A stretch of DNA of 64,000 nucleotides, taken from the NCBI GenBank assembly GCA_022496205.1, contig WTXD01000084.1, positions 1-64,000 on the forward strand, in the 5' to 3' direction. This document shows, in pieces, positions 1-11,592 of the stretch. Below the pieces are notes generated by a model that was not told the DNA's origin, ran no database searches, and was given only the letters and a program-made list of their open reading frames with translations. Position 1 is the stretch's first letter. Each line of letters starts with the position of its first letter. Both the position numbers and the translations under genes were made by a program. Source of the stretch: Gloeopeniophorella convolvens (lineage: Eukaryota; Basidiomycota; Agaricomycetes; Russulales).

Positions 1-397
1 ACAGTGATAAGATAAGGACATCGGACATAGATCAGTCGTAGCGTACACTCTTTTGTTCCTTACCGTTTGGCAAACGATCGTGTAGACAAACGGAATCATC
101 CCTCCTTACCTCGACTCACGGGCGACGCATCCGGTCTTGACTCGTCACGGAAATATTCACGCGGACAATACGTCTTGTAAACTCACATACCGTGCTACTG
201 TACGACGTTCGCGGCGTAGCTACAAGTCATCAGGGATATGGGCGGTAATCCCTGTGGTAGTTTTCGTGTAAGCTGATTCGTGCGCGCGACATCACGATGC
301 GTGATGCCGCTACATGACAGAAATAGCCTGACTATACTCGGAAGCATATTGTGTGCCTGATGCGCATTGCATGCCGGTGATCGCCGACAGACCACGA

Positions 398-2861
398 TTA
401 TGCCAGGGACATAATCATCGGGAGGCTTGGTTGCAACACCTTGGCCTCAAATCCCTTCACAGACGGAGAGGAGACGTTGCCGTATCTCCAGACAATCTCG
501 TGCCTCGAAGGCTCGAACTTGAACTTCGGGATGAGCTGGGATAAGGCCACCTCTGGAAAAAAACACGACGATGATGGTTAGAACGGCTAAAAGTTGTCAC
601 GCGGCCTGAGCATGCAACGCACTCATCTCCAGCTGGGCGAACTTAAACCCGCTGCAAGAATCATGGTCAGTGTCGCCCTTGGCTGGCACCCGGAAACTGA
701 ACACGTACATGCACGACCGTCCACCGCCGGCAAACGTCATGCTTCAAGGTGAATTCCATCAACAAGAAGACGAGGCGGGTGACAGGCGAGCATAACCCAC
801 GTGTTCGAGTATACGCCTTGGATCTTGGCCTCTGCAACGCTCTCGGGCAGCGGCAAGAGCCAGCGTTCAGGTTTCCACTCTGCGGCGTCAGGGCCCCATA
901 TAAGCGGGTCGCGGTTCAGATTGGGGATCTGGCAGAAGACATTCGTGTCGTCGGGGATAAAGAGCTCTCGGACCTCGCGGCCCTTGGTGTCGTAGATGGG
1001 CGTTGACAGCTGAAGCACGGTGTCGGCACGTGTCCTGTCAAACAGTGAGCCACGAGAGAGCGGGAGCACGCCATGCAGGACTCACGTCCTCATCACTCCA
1101 GGGACCGGGGCATAACTGCGTATTCGTCAAGAGAGATAGGGCAGAGGCACAGAAAAGATCGACGTACAGACGCAGGGTCTCGCGGCAAACGGCATCCATA
1201 TAAGGCAAGGAAATAAGCTGGTCGTACGGGAGCTCCTCGTTTCCCTCGCATGCTTCTCTAAGCTCGCTTCTGAGCTTATCTTGCACTTCCGGATAAAGGG
1301 CCAGGGTGTGCAAGATTCGAGAGAGAGCCGAAGAGGTCGTATCTGTGGCTGCTATGAGTAAGGAGCTGGTACCAGGTCCATTAGCATCGGAATAGCCTCA
1401 AAGCTTCGTCACGCACGCCATCTGGGCAATGATCTCCTCCTCGCTGAGACGGTCCTCTTCAGATGCTGCCGAGTTAGCCTGGACTGTGGTACAGCAAGTC
1501 AGGCTGTCAGGAAATGGGAGCTGGGATTGAGGGCGTACTGAGAAGAGCGGCAATGTCCTTGCCCTCGTCGACCTGCTTGACAGTGGCATCGTCGCCTTCT
1601 TGCAAAAGCCTCTTCTTCGTCTCGTATATGTCTGTCGTGTGCGAGTACATCTGTTCTGCAAGGTCCATGACGTGGTTCAGCCTCTTCCACGGCAGCATCC
1701 TCCCCGCAATCTTGAGGAACCAGGCCGGGAATGTCCTGTTGATATAAGGGAATATGTTTCGAGGTACCACGAGCGAAGAGCCCGCAGGTCTGCGGGCGGA
1801 TGAGGCCGAGCTTTGTTCGGACAATCGATGCGCTTACACATATTCCTTCAAGGCGTTGCGGAATTCGTCGTTCCTCCCATCGAGCGTACCAAAGTTGTAC
1901 CCGAGGCCAGCCTGCCCGATCATCTCGAGCGAGAGGCGGCCCATCCATTCGATTACGTTGACCTCTTTTGGTCCGTCTTTTACGATCGGCTTCAAGGTCT
2001 CGTGGAGCTATAGTAGTGTCAGTATCCTGCCACGGAAGTGAAGGGCATGTTTGTACCTGGCGTGTGACCCTGTGGAAGATCGAAATCATGTATCGCATGT
2101 GGTTATTGTGAAAGACGGGATTGAGCAACTTGCGTTGCTTGCGATGCTGAGCGCCTAGTACGCACGCATACGTCAGAAGGTGGTCGATGTGATCGGGGAA
2201 ATGAAAGGGGAAGAATGGTACGGACCCAGAGTAGAGAATAGGCTTGGCCCGAAAACCCTTGCATTCACACTGCCCAGATTCAGCGAATGTTCTGCTGTGC
2301 CAGTGCCAGACATACTCCACGAGAGGTGCTGGCTCCTCAAAGATATACTGATCTTTGACAAAGATGTTGCTGAGGGCTTTAGGGTCGGAAATCACAAGCT
2401 GCGTGTCCTAGTTGAACCGGTATGGGCAAAATGGTGAGCGGGGAGTGGAGAGAGACTCGCCCCGAAGAATCCGTTTATGCGGGCCACCCTCCCATAGTCT
2501 CGAAACAGGCCTTCGTGGAAGGACCAGGCCACGGGATTGAACATGTTGCGTAGGTGGCCTTCATGTCTAGTCAGCACGTAGCCCGCGGTTTACTCCAAAC
2601 GCGAGTCTCACCCCAGACGAATGATGGGTTGGATGGCCCAGGCAACCTCCAAAGCCATCGCTGCCTCAGACGATGCCTGAGAAGAACGAACAAAAGGGCC
2701 CCGATGAGGGACAAGGTGGCATATGTTGCAAGCTTGAACAAGGCCACGATCATAATGAGGGATGCGCTTGGTGCTAGGTGCGTCGACAGACCTTTAAATA
2801 GTATGCGAGCGACCAGCCATCTGATAGGATAAAGCAGCACGTTAGCATCCTGACGCGTCAT
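398..2861 (-). CDS. Cytochrome P450 monooxygenase (multi-exon)
   Basis: Membrane-bound haem-thiolate monooxygenase, expected on the endoplasmic reticulum. The N-terminus has a hydrophobic anchor followed by a basic stretch and a proline-rich hinge (RLPGPSNPSF). The I-helix reads AATDTT (about 1336-1353), the K-helix ETLRLY (about 1164-1181), the PERF-type motif PERW (about 850), and the haem loop FAGGGRSCIG is split by a 57-bp intron (652-708). A 70-bp intron (553-622) follows, and the last exon ends KVLQPSLPMIMSLA with stop at 398-400. Another intron (2408-2460) appears to be GC-AG. All catalytic landmarks are present, so it is probably functional. I could not find a clean splice junction between the K-helix exon and the following exon (about 1070-1165). 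The start at 2861 is the longest; the ATG at 2753, just before the anchor, is equally plausible. CYP family and substrate are unknown. Confidence 0.85.
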
Positions 2862-4955
2862 TGATGACTAGCGACCTCGTACCTCCGGGTCACAGTCATA
2901 GTGGTACAGCACGCTACGCATTCGACAAGAGAAGCGGTACTGTGATTCGGCCGTTCTCATCCCCCATAGTAGTTAATCTCGCAGTGGGATGGGTTGCGGT
3001 CAGCTGGGCGACGTCGTGAGTACGGTGGAAATCTGACAGGCACCGCCAGTGCGCAGGGACACCAACCCTATCACGACCTCCGGCTGTGGGGGCTTTGGAA
3101 TACTGCTTTGGAGCGCACGTAATTCCCGCTGTATCACCAGCACCTCCGGACAAGTATCCGGCCTAATTCATGGTACGTCATTCACCGAGCCGTGGCAAAA
3201 GGGGTTGCAGTTGCTCCAACACAGGGCCTTGTGCACACACTGTAGAGCCGCGGGAAGTCGAGGACGACAATGACCGGGCACCCCTGGCGTGAACCGGTCG
3301 TCCGGCCCGGCTTGTCAACGACTGTCGATGATGGTTTCTGTTGCTGACCTTATGCCGATCGCAGAAGACCGTCGTTCCGCGATGGATTGTCGGTGACAAG
3401 CTTCGGGGCTTTGGGGACATGTAGCAGGCGGCAGTGGCACGGTGCTGCCCAACTCGCGTCGCACCTGCACTAACTCTGCACGCACAGTTACACGTGTGAG
3501 ATCCGGAAAGACCCTGGCATCAGAGAAGCGATCAGTGCAGGGTAGCCAAACAGGTTAGCCGAGAAGAGCGAATTCTGATGACTTTGCTTCAGTCGACGAC
3601 CCACTTGACTGAATAGAAGAACCAGGTCAGTCGGGTAGAAGCCTGCAGAAGCGCGCACCTCGGAGTCCCCACTGTCATGGCACGGTCTTACAGACAGGTA
3701 CAGTAGGTGACCGGCGGTTGTACTGGTACATAGACATGCGCAGTTTAATGAACCGCGCCTGGCGCCACAAAAAAAGGGCAGCCATGGTATACTAGATGAA
3801 TCGATGAAACTTGGAGCAAGTTGGAGCTTGTCGGACTCCAAGGAGGTCGGTATCCAGGGCACTCTGGAGCGGAGAGTGCCGGTGCTCGGAGCGCGGGATA
3901 TAATTATATAATCATTAGCCGGAAGGTGCCGGAGCGCGAGATATTATATAATCGATGGCAGCTTTGCGCACTCTGGTCGAGGCGACTTGACTTGTGCCAC
4001 ACACCATGAAGCGTTTCACTACGCAGTTTGTTCATCTCTTCCATTCGCTTTTACGAAAGGGAAACCTCTAGCCTGAGTCAACCGCGTGCATCAGCCCGCC
4101 CATGGCGCATGGTGCATGGTGCATCCGAGGCCATAATTGCACCCCGCGCCGGAGTACTACCTTCTCGCCGTCATCCACGGTTTGGGCCCCTCGCTATATA
4201 CAATCGGCACTCGCACTCGCCCCTGCGCATTCCATTCCTGCTTCGCCCTCGTTCATACCGCATATCACGGGCGCCGACCCTGCTCTCTTGGATCTCTTCC
4301 CACCTCGTGAGTGGTCGGCGACGCCGCACCCGCTGTTGGAATTACGAGGCAAACGGAACGCGCAGGTGTGCCTTAATCCACCGGAAAACGCGCAGCGTCT
4401 GTACTCCGTAACTACAGGACCTCTATATTGCATAATGAATGATGATGAGACCCATTTTATTGGGTGTTGTGCAGACTCGAAGGCGGGGTGCGTGCATGAC
4501 GTCATCGATGGGGGGGTGTCGATGAGAGGTCTCCGGTCATAACACCGGCCACGTCGTCGAGAGCGGTGTGCACCATCGCCTCAATGAGCAGGCCAACGAT
4601 GCTGGCCTGAAGCTGAAGAGGGATGTCGGTGCCAGGAGATACGGCAGCAAGGCGCTGAAGCTTCACTTGATCAGAGGAATTCGACGAGCTTCGACTGAGC
4701 TTCGAGAACTTGGACCTAATCTTTCGGACTCAGATCATGATTTCTACTCGGGTTCGTTCTGATGTTGTGGCTGGCCCAGTTTCAAGGAGTTGTATGTATA
4801 CATGAACGCCGCAGCTTTGTTACTGTAGAGTAATACATAGAGCGGAGATGGTAAAAGTCCGACTTGTCCGAATGCTCAAACGCCAGAGTGACCAACACGG
4901 AAGGTTAGTTCTCTGGAAGGGCTGTCCCGTTTTCATGGGACCATACATGACATCG
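2862..4955. other. Intergenic stretch, no gene recognised
   Basis: Only short open frames without recognisable motifs occur here. An AT-rich direct repeat lies at 3878-3955. A TATA-like CTATATAC occurs near 4193-4200 and is followed by a pyrimidine-rich stretch that resembles a core promoter, but no convincing coding sequence follows it on the plus strand. Confidence 0.5.
3878..3955. repeat. Short imperfect direct repeat (2 copies)
   Basis: Two adjacent copies of about 35 bp (3878-3914 and 3922-3955) share the core GGAGCGCG followed by an AT-rich GATATNATTATATAATC-like stretch. They lie in the gap between the P450 and the first Kre9-like gene. The function is unknown; a local duplication is the simplest reading. 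Confidence 0.6.
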
Positions 4956-5531
4956 CTAGTTGGTGATCGTGAACAGAGGGCTGGTATCCCCAGAGTCTCC
5001 GAAGACTGCAACTGAGGTAAGCCGGTCTTGCGGGGCCGACGAGCAAAATCACTCACGATTGATATAGTAGTCGCTGCCCGGCGCCACGTCTGGGACCTGC
5101 ACCACAACGCGACTCTCGGAAACAATGCTGAAGCCAGACGCCAGGGTGACTAAGATGTGATGTGTCAGCTTGATCACGACCGCAACGAGGGACAGGAGCT
5201 GCGCTGCATACTGCCAATCTGGTTGCCAATGGTCGCGTTGTTCTTCCTTAGGATGATTTGGCCGATCGGGTTCGTGACCCTCTGGGGTGGATCGGAGTTG
5301 TCCCTATGCGTGAACGTCGGCGTGTGAGTTTCGGAGAGAATCGCCGATGGCCGACATCACATACCAGGTTACGTTGTGGTAGTTTCCGACCTTCCAGACT
5401 GTGCCAGCGTGGGGGTAGGTGACAGGTGGTGTATAGACGTCTCGAGCCACAAGCTGTATAGGCTTCGCGGCCGACATGAGGGCGACGGCGAGGATGGTGA
5501 AGAGATATGTGGCCGTGGTGGTGAACTGCAT
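4956..5531 (-). CDS. Small secreted Kre9/Knh1-domain protein, copy 1
   Basis: The predicted product is a secreted protein of roughly 115-125 residues, of the Ser/Thr-rich GPI-anchored / Kre9-Knh1 domain type linked to fungal cell-wall glucan assembly. The start at 5531 (MQFTTTATYLFTILAVALMS) gives a clean signal peptide. Next come the family features VYTPPVTYPHAGTVWKVG and NVTW, then an intron, DNSDPPQRVTNPIGQIILRK, an intron, LASGFSIVSESRVVVQVPDV, an intron, and the typical ending FGDSGDTSPLFTITN with stop at 4956-4958. The last intron (from GTGAGTG) has two possible acceptors, CTCAG and TTGCAG three codons apart in frame; the paralog at 9464-10016 favours the latter. No Ser/Thr-rich tail or clear GPI signal is visible, so it is a minimal, domain-only member. 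A TATA-like site lies about 110 bp upstream. Confidence 0.75.
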
Positions 5532-5640
5532 GGTAGTCGAGCCAAGTAGACGATGCCTGTGCAGGTGGGGGGATTGAGGGTGGTGCAGAGCTAGAAGAGA
5601 GAGATAACTCAACTGACTACCACACGTCGCGCAATGGTGC

Positions 5641-5653
5641 TTTTATTCTATAC
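5641..5653 (-). promoter_or_regulatory. TATA-like element of Kre9-like copy 1
   Basis: Read on the minus strand the sequence is GTATAGAATAAAA, about 110 bp before the ATG at 5531. The paralogous gene has GGATAAAAGGG at the same distance from its ATG, which supports a real core promoter. Confidence 0.45.
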
Positions 5654-6914
5654 CACCTGCTCCGCTGAGGCAGGACGTGGACAATCAAGAGTCGGCTGCC
5701 CGTGCACTGCCCCACGCATGGGTCGGCCCCGACTGGCCACTGTGCCGTTCTTGCGTCCCATGGAGAGCCAGGAGAGCGACCATAATCGCAATCACATGCT
5801 GATGATGCGCAAGTTTCAATCGATGCACCGGCTTACAATGCTGTGGGAGGCTGTATGTTTCAATGGCAAGGCCCAACTTCACCGGACGGAGGCAGGACCT
5901 ATGCGCATCGTCCGTGTAACAGCTTTCGGAGTTCTGGAATGAGGACTGCAGGCCACGGCATGACTTTCCCGGTACTGGTTCATAGCCTGCCAGTCCTCTG
6001 GCCATCGGTCAAGGTCAGGCCGTTGTCGGGCACGCCAGCCGCGACTAGCCCAGCCTGGCGGACTTCGGCTGCCCGCCGCATGTATGACCAGTACTTACCC
6101 GGATCCTGCCTGGAGCAATCCCGAAGTGGCCGTATCGTCCTACGGTCCCGCCGGCAGCGGCGTACGAACGCCGATGGCGTCAGTGGGCGCTTCGAGTAAT
6201 AGGAGCTTGATTGACGCGGAAGGGCGCAGATGACCGCTCTGCGAGAAGCGCGGATGCTACTATGATTACGATTTCCTTACACTAGAATGAAAGGAGCCAC
6301 GCACGTCGTAGAATGTAGACGGCGCTGGATAGCGCAGCGGTACCGACTGGGAGAACATCGTACGTCATGCATCATGACCAGCGCCTATGCATATGCCTCG
6401 CGCCGTGCTCTTTGTGACCTGTCTTGTTGATGCGATGCGAACCAACGAGGTGGCATTTGATCATCATGTACCCGGCATGGCATTCTTCTTCGCGGGCCCG
6501 CATAGTATGCGCAGCGCGAAATTTGCACAAATCTCCGTCCTGGGGCGAGGCTGCAGGCCCGACGTTGAGCCAACAAACCCCGATGAAGGCCCCGGAGTAC
6601 ACTGGGCCCGGGTGGAGCACAAGCACAGCAAGTACGCAATGGTTGAGGACGTGAGTTCCAAATGGGGCTGAAGCGCACACACACACACAGCAGTAGGGTG
6701 CAAACGGCTGTTCTTTCTCTTGGAAAATGGCGTGTAAGTAATGCTCCGCGGGCCGTTTTGAGTACTCGGAGACGTACCACAGTTCCTTATGAGTGTTCTA
6801 GACCCCCGTCGTTCGGAGCTGGGGTCGATGCTTACTTACATATGAACCAATCCCGCGCTCAAAAGCACAAAGTTGTATTGATTCGAGGGCCTTGAAACGC
6901 CCAAAGTACGTATG
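5654..6914. other. Intergenic stretch, no gene recognised
   Basis: No supported coding region. It contains a (CA)7 microsatellite near 6676-6689. It also has an inverted repeat GGCGCTGG / CCAGCGCC (6321-6328 and 6378-6385) with a nested palindrome GTCATG-CATGAC. Neither has an assigned role. Confidence 0.5.
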
Positions 6915-8410
6915 TTACAGGCCCCATGCAGAGATAATGTTTGGGGGTTCCACTTTGACACTCTTCATGGCGCGCCACGAGTTGGAAGTCATCACGACTG
7001 CGTATACTTTGATGAGGTAACCGTCCTGTTCTCGTTCGAGAATCAGCGAGTCAAAGTCATCGACGATGTCGGATGGATTGAGCGTGTCGTCTGGATGAAA
7101 GGAAAGCTGTATATCACATAGGGAAGGGAGCAACTGCTTGGAGCTGGCTCGAAGAAGGCCATCCTTGACCGAGACGGCAAATATGTTTTCGAGGTGCAGG
7201 TGGGTGGTTCGGCGGAATGGCGAAAGTAGCACTGCCCAGATCTCAGGGTCGGCGTCGCCCCATTCGTCCGAGACTTCGTAACCTTCCCTCGACGAGATGT
7301 AGAGCATCCGTACAGACGAGAGCACCGGCGTCAGGGAGTTGCAGAGGTTGGCGAGGGAGGCCATCCGGAGATCGTGGTCTTCTTCGGATAGGTCGAAGAA
7401 CACCCTTCCTTGACCGACGAGCGTGGGTTGGACATCGATGAGCACCTTCTCGTCGCAGAACTTCATGAAGCCGACTGTAGGGCCTAACTTTGGACAGCGG
7501 CTGAGGAACCCGTGGAGAGAAGGGACGACGACCATGAAGCGTTCGCGGAGCGACACGTGAAAGTTTTTAAGCGAACGGGCGTCCACCCTGTCGACGAAAA
7601 CTTCCAGCTGATCACTCAGACCATGAAAAGCAAAGTCGGTCAAGGCGTCGAGACGCATCCGTTCCCTATTGCGATAACCTTGGTTGTCGTGGACGAGGCC
7701 GAAAGTGGTGCGTCCTAAGCTGAAAACCAGACGGACGAGGTGGGACATGGCGCCCAGACATTCGACAAGGTACTCGAATGAGAAGCCCTGAGCAAGCTCG
7801 ATCTCGTCGATGATGAGAGTAAAATCGACGATACACGACCCTGGAAGTCTTGAAGGTAGTACGTTGTGCAAGTGGACTGTACGCAGGGAATGCGATCCGC
7901 CGCCGAACAACGGGTGCGGGAGGGTGAACGCTGGCGAGTCGGAGACCAACTGAAGGCATTCGAGTTGCGGGGCGGGTTTCTTCAGCTCGAGAAGGAGTCT
8001 GTCTAGGTGTTCTTTCGGCGCGAACAAAGACACGTGATGGGCCCGGTCGAGGTGCTCGAGCGCAGTGAGGGTGCTGTCGAGGATCGCGGGATGCAATGGC
8101 TGAGGTCGATCCTTCCCGGTAAGCGCGTAGCCTTTGGGCCAAAGTCAATGATGAGGGGCAAGGGTGGAGAATTGCGCAGCATGCTGGTGACGAGAACCCC
8201 GGGACTGCAGAGGAGCTGCAAACCCAAGCGCTTTGGGGACGCAAAAATCATTCGTCGCCATCTGCGACAAACCCCTGCGAGGACACGCCATGGCCACGGC
8301 CTGTGCGGAGCCAAAGGTGGTAGTGCAGCTCTATACATGCTTCGATACGAGTCGAAAACCTCCAAAAGCGCGACGTCTGGAAGTGCTTCAATATTCATTG
8401 TTTTCCCCAT
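6915..8410 (-). pseudogene. F-box protein gene with one frameshift
   Basis: The start at 8410 (MGKTMNIEALPDVALLEVFDSY) opens an F-box: LPDVALLEVF, then LAGVCRRWRRMIFASPKRL. The frame stays family-like to PLIIDFGPK (about 8140). The remaining ~393 codons continue one frame away, from about HPAILDSTLTALEHLDRA (8096) to the stop at 6915. The switch must fall between a stop near 8147 and about 8100. No GT donor there would splice the frames without removing the conserved PLxIDF region, so this is a real 1-nt indel or a sequence error. The downstream part has leucine-rich segments but a weak version of the family C-terminal block (HLHLENIFAVSV). It is the most divergent F-box copy in the window. 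If the indel is an error, it is an intact gene of about 490 residues. Confidence 0.65.
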
Positions 8411-9463
8411 TACGGAAAGGCTTCCGTACGCACTGCGTGAGCAACACAGTCAAAGAGGACGACACAGCACGCACCGCAACCAGCAGAACTTAATATTGTC
8501 GCAGAGGTAACCGAGCACGCCTCTTTAGATAAGTAACCGGGCCCCTAGGTGCTTCCTTGGGTCGGCTTGAGATATGGTAAATAAATTAGAGATTGTGGAA
8601 GACGGTGCTGCCCGAGTCGCCGCGGTGAAAACTTGAAGATTGAGGCCCGACTTGGTGCTCTGAGCTTGAGCTTTTCAACGATTATGGATATAAGGGGAGT
8701 AGTGATATCAGGAGCATGCGCGTGTCGCGGTGCTGAGGGGAGACTATAGGGTTGCTAGATTCATAGATGAGCGCTGAGCAGGGGATGATGCGAAGCCAGC
8801 GAAGAGAAGCAGAATTAACGCCACAGGAGCGCCCAGACATTGCACGTGGCGGCCATGCTGATTATGTAACCATCAGATGTCCCCGGGTGGCCGGAGCGGG
8901 TCCGCGAGTTGCCTGCCTCTGCTAGCGGCCCCGACGCCTGCTCAGGCTAAAGGCAAGTTCAATAAACACTAATCGTCGGGCAATATATTACCAAAGCGAA
9001 CCGGCATAGTCAAGGAATGAGTAGCGGAAGGCTTGATCAAAGGCACGTCATCGTAATTCCTCAATGCCCGTCACCGGTACTGTAACTATGTTCATGGCCA
9101 TTCAGTAGCAATTCGTAAGCCTCTAAGTTCGCGGATCGTTTGCGACCCACGGACCTTCGCCAGCTGGCAACCAACTGTATAAACTGTTCTATCGCTTCGG
9201 GTCCGACTTCTTCCTTGATGCTCACTCAGCATCGCACGCGCGCCGCCGTCTACCTCCCGATGCCCAAGGTGATCTAACAACACTCAGGCCTTCGAGACGC
9301 TGCACTACCAAACTTCACTGTATTACACGCAATGTCCATTTTTTATAATCCATACATGGTCTATTTGGGCTACAGAAGGCTCAGACCAAGTGGACTAGAC
9401 AAATGCTCATGTTCGAAGAAAAAGATAACCGCTCCTTCCCTTCCGCATCGCGTGCGTCGTTGA
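8411..9463. other. Intergenic stretch, no gene recognised
   Basis: This lies upstream of the frameshifted F-box gene and downstream of the second Kre9-like gene. Open frames are short and without motifs, and I see no repeat or RNA gene. Confidence 0.45.
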
Positions 9464-10016
9464 TCAGTTCGTGATGGTGAAGTCAGGGCTGATGTCCCCA
9501 GAATCCCCGAAAACTGCGTAGCGGCTTGAGAGGAATCTCGCTGCAATAAGGACCGCACACTCACGAACGATGGAGTAGTCGCGGCCAGGGGTAACATTCG
9601 GCACCGTCACCCCGATCGAACCTAGCACGATGTTGAAGCACGACGCCAGAGTGACTTTATACCCCGTCAGCCAGAAGAACTCTGAAGGATGTCTCACGTA
9701 CTGTTCGTGTTGACACCTCCTTTAAGTAGGAGGATGTGTCCGATTGGATTCGTGATCTGTACCGGCGGGTTGGAGTTGTCCCTGCGCACCGGCGGAATCT
9801 GGTGAGTTTTCTCGCCTGTGCCTGTAGTGATGCTGACGACGCGTACCAAGTGACAGTCTGTTCTGTGCCAATCTTCCAGACAGTGCCGACGCGTGGGCTC
9901 GTGATCGTAGGGGCGTACACGTCCCTCGCGAAGACTCGCGGAGTAGCCTTTCCTGCCGACAAAAGGGCGGCGGCGAAGATGGAGAAAAGGTTCGTGATGA
10001 CGATGGTGAACTGCAT
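9464..10016 (-). CDS. Small secreted Kre9/Knh1-domain protein, copy 2
   Basis: Paralog of the gene at 4956-5531 in the same orientation, with the same exon pattern. It starts at 10016 with signal peptide MQFTIVITNLFSIFAAALLS and continues ARDVYAPTITSPRVGTVWKI and QTVTW. After an intron (GTACGC...GCGCAG) comes DNSNPPVQITNPIGHILLLK, then an intron, LASCFNIVLGSIGVTVPNVT, and an intron, ending FGDSGDISPDFTITN with stop at 9464-9466. It is a small extracellular or cell-wall-associated domain by family knowledge. The two copies bracket the F-box gene at 6.9-8.4 kb, so the pair was either duplicated around it or separated by its insertion. The exon-intron model rests on splice signals plus agreement between the two copies. 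Confidence 0.72.
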
Positions 10017-10125
10017 GACGCTGATTCAGAGAGTTACTTGCTTGTGCTGGTCTGTGGGTGAAGACAAGCTTAGAGCGGGGAGGTGAAGAGACGGACTGCC
10101 TGGGGATTGAGTAGTGCGTTCCCCT

Positions 10126-10137
10126 CCCTTTTATCCT
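10126..10137 (-). promoter_or_regulatory. TATA-like element of Kre9-like copy 2
   Basis: Minus-strand GGATAAAAGGG, about 113 bp before the ATG at 10016. Position and orientation match the TATA-like site of the paralogous gene. Confidence 0.45.
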
Positions 10138-11592
10138 ACAGATGTCGGGCAGCTGCCCGCTCTGCATGTGGATAGTGGGTCAGCTACTTGCATACTCTGG
10201 CGTACTTCGGACCGATTGCATGCACTGTTCTGGCAAGGACACTGGGGAAGCATTCCGAGAACGTCCATTGTCTAGGCCATTACTCCACACTGCTCAGGCT
10301 GTTCGCCCATGGACCAAACCCCGACTCCCCGATTCCCATCGCCGTCTGTGCGGAACGGCAGCACAGTACGAAGCGAGGAAATGGACAGCAAAGTACAGGT
10401 AATTAGGACTTGCAAGGCCGTCGAACAGCTCTCGCGACCTGCTCAGCCCTCAGATATCTCAAGTACTTCCTGAATCTGTCTCTTAGACTGAGCGAGTCAA
10501 CAGGTTCGTGTTCGTTGTTCTCTGGAAAATCTGCCACCAGTTGTCCATCCCTCATGAAATATCTGCAGGTCATACCTGATTCAAGAAGCGAGAGTTGAGC
10601 GTATAATCACAGCCTATCCACCTACCCGCGCGCGCTGCTGTGGCTGCACGGCGCGAGGCCAAACCATCCCAGGATGCGTCATGTCCGAAATTACCTCTGT
10701 GCCATGCCGCCGGCAGCAGTAGCTCAATCCCGAACCCTACGCGCGCCCCTTCAGACAACAGCCAATGGCTATCCGTAGTCCACAAGCCACACACTGCGTT
10801 ATGAAAGGAACTCTGCAATGCGCGGATGTCCGCGGTGTCAGTAAGTCCTACCATTGCGTCACGCGGTGCTTCTGCTGAATTACCGGTGATAGGGGCTACG
10901 GCCAACAGGCTTCGCGCCGTCATCGAAGTACGTGGTCGATATATACGTCTCTGCGTGTGCGCGCTGATTCGTCATTAGATTTCATTAGTGCTGGGCGTGT
11001 CCACAATAGCTGCGCAAGCTCACGGCGTTCTGACGCCGCACATCTCGGACAATTCGGCGAATGGCTAGCTTCTGATAGGCGCACGCGCACGCACGGCTTC
11101 AGCCTAGACGTCAAGTGTAAACGTAGCCTGGCTTTCATGACCGCATCGAAGTGAAAGTCTGTACTAGGATGTGCACGAGATTTGACCGCGTGCCGTAACC
11201 AAGGTGCAGACGTGCGCCCATCGATACAGCATCGTCATTTAACGTCCACGCAGTCTCACAAAGGCCGGACTGGCAGACACCGTTAATCTCCTTCTAAACG
11301 CTGGGGCATGTATCTCTCCCTATCACTCAGCTGCTCCACAGGTATGGATCGATACAGAAGCTGATTGCCTGACAGACGGACCCAAGAGACCCACTCTCCG
11401 GTGCGGCGATTTTCACGCGCACGCTCGAGCATTGCGCTTGGCTGCAAGCTGCGGAATTTACCGTCAGAAGTATGAAGCATCCACCGAACCCAGGAAAGTG
11501 CCAATACGGTGGAAAGACATCAGCCGGGACGGGGAAATAGTCCATTATTGTATGTATAAAAGGTGGCCGCTAGCACAACGAACGCGTGACTA
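10138..11592. other. Intergenic stretch, no gene recognised
   Basis: About 1.45 kb between the second Kre9-like gene and the next F-box gene. Open frames reach about 117 codons but show no family motif, signal peptide or sensible exon structure. Confidence 0.45.

Noticed and set aside
4102..4542. Open frame of 146 codons on the plus strand after a TATA-like site
   Set aside because: No motif, low-complexity composition, an overlapping frame on the other strand, and a start upstream of the TATA-like site. Not supportable as a gene.
6321..6385. tRNA-like segment (GGCGCTGGATAGCGCAGCGG ...) closed by CCAGCGCC
   Set aside because: The D-arm-like start and closing stem look suggestive, but there is no GTTCRA-type T-loop, no sensible anticodon arm and no CCA-side pairing of normal length. 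It is only a simple inverted repeat.
10570..10923. Minus-strand frame of 117 codons
   Set aside because: No recognisable domain, no signal peptide and no homologous copy elsewhere in the window.
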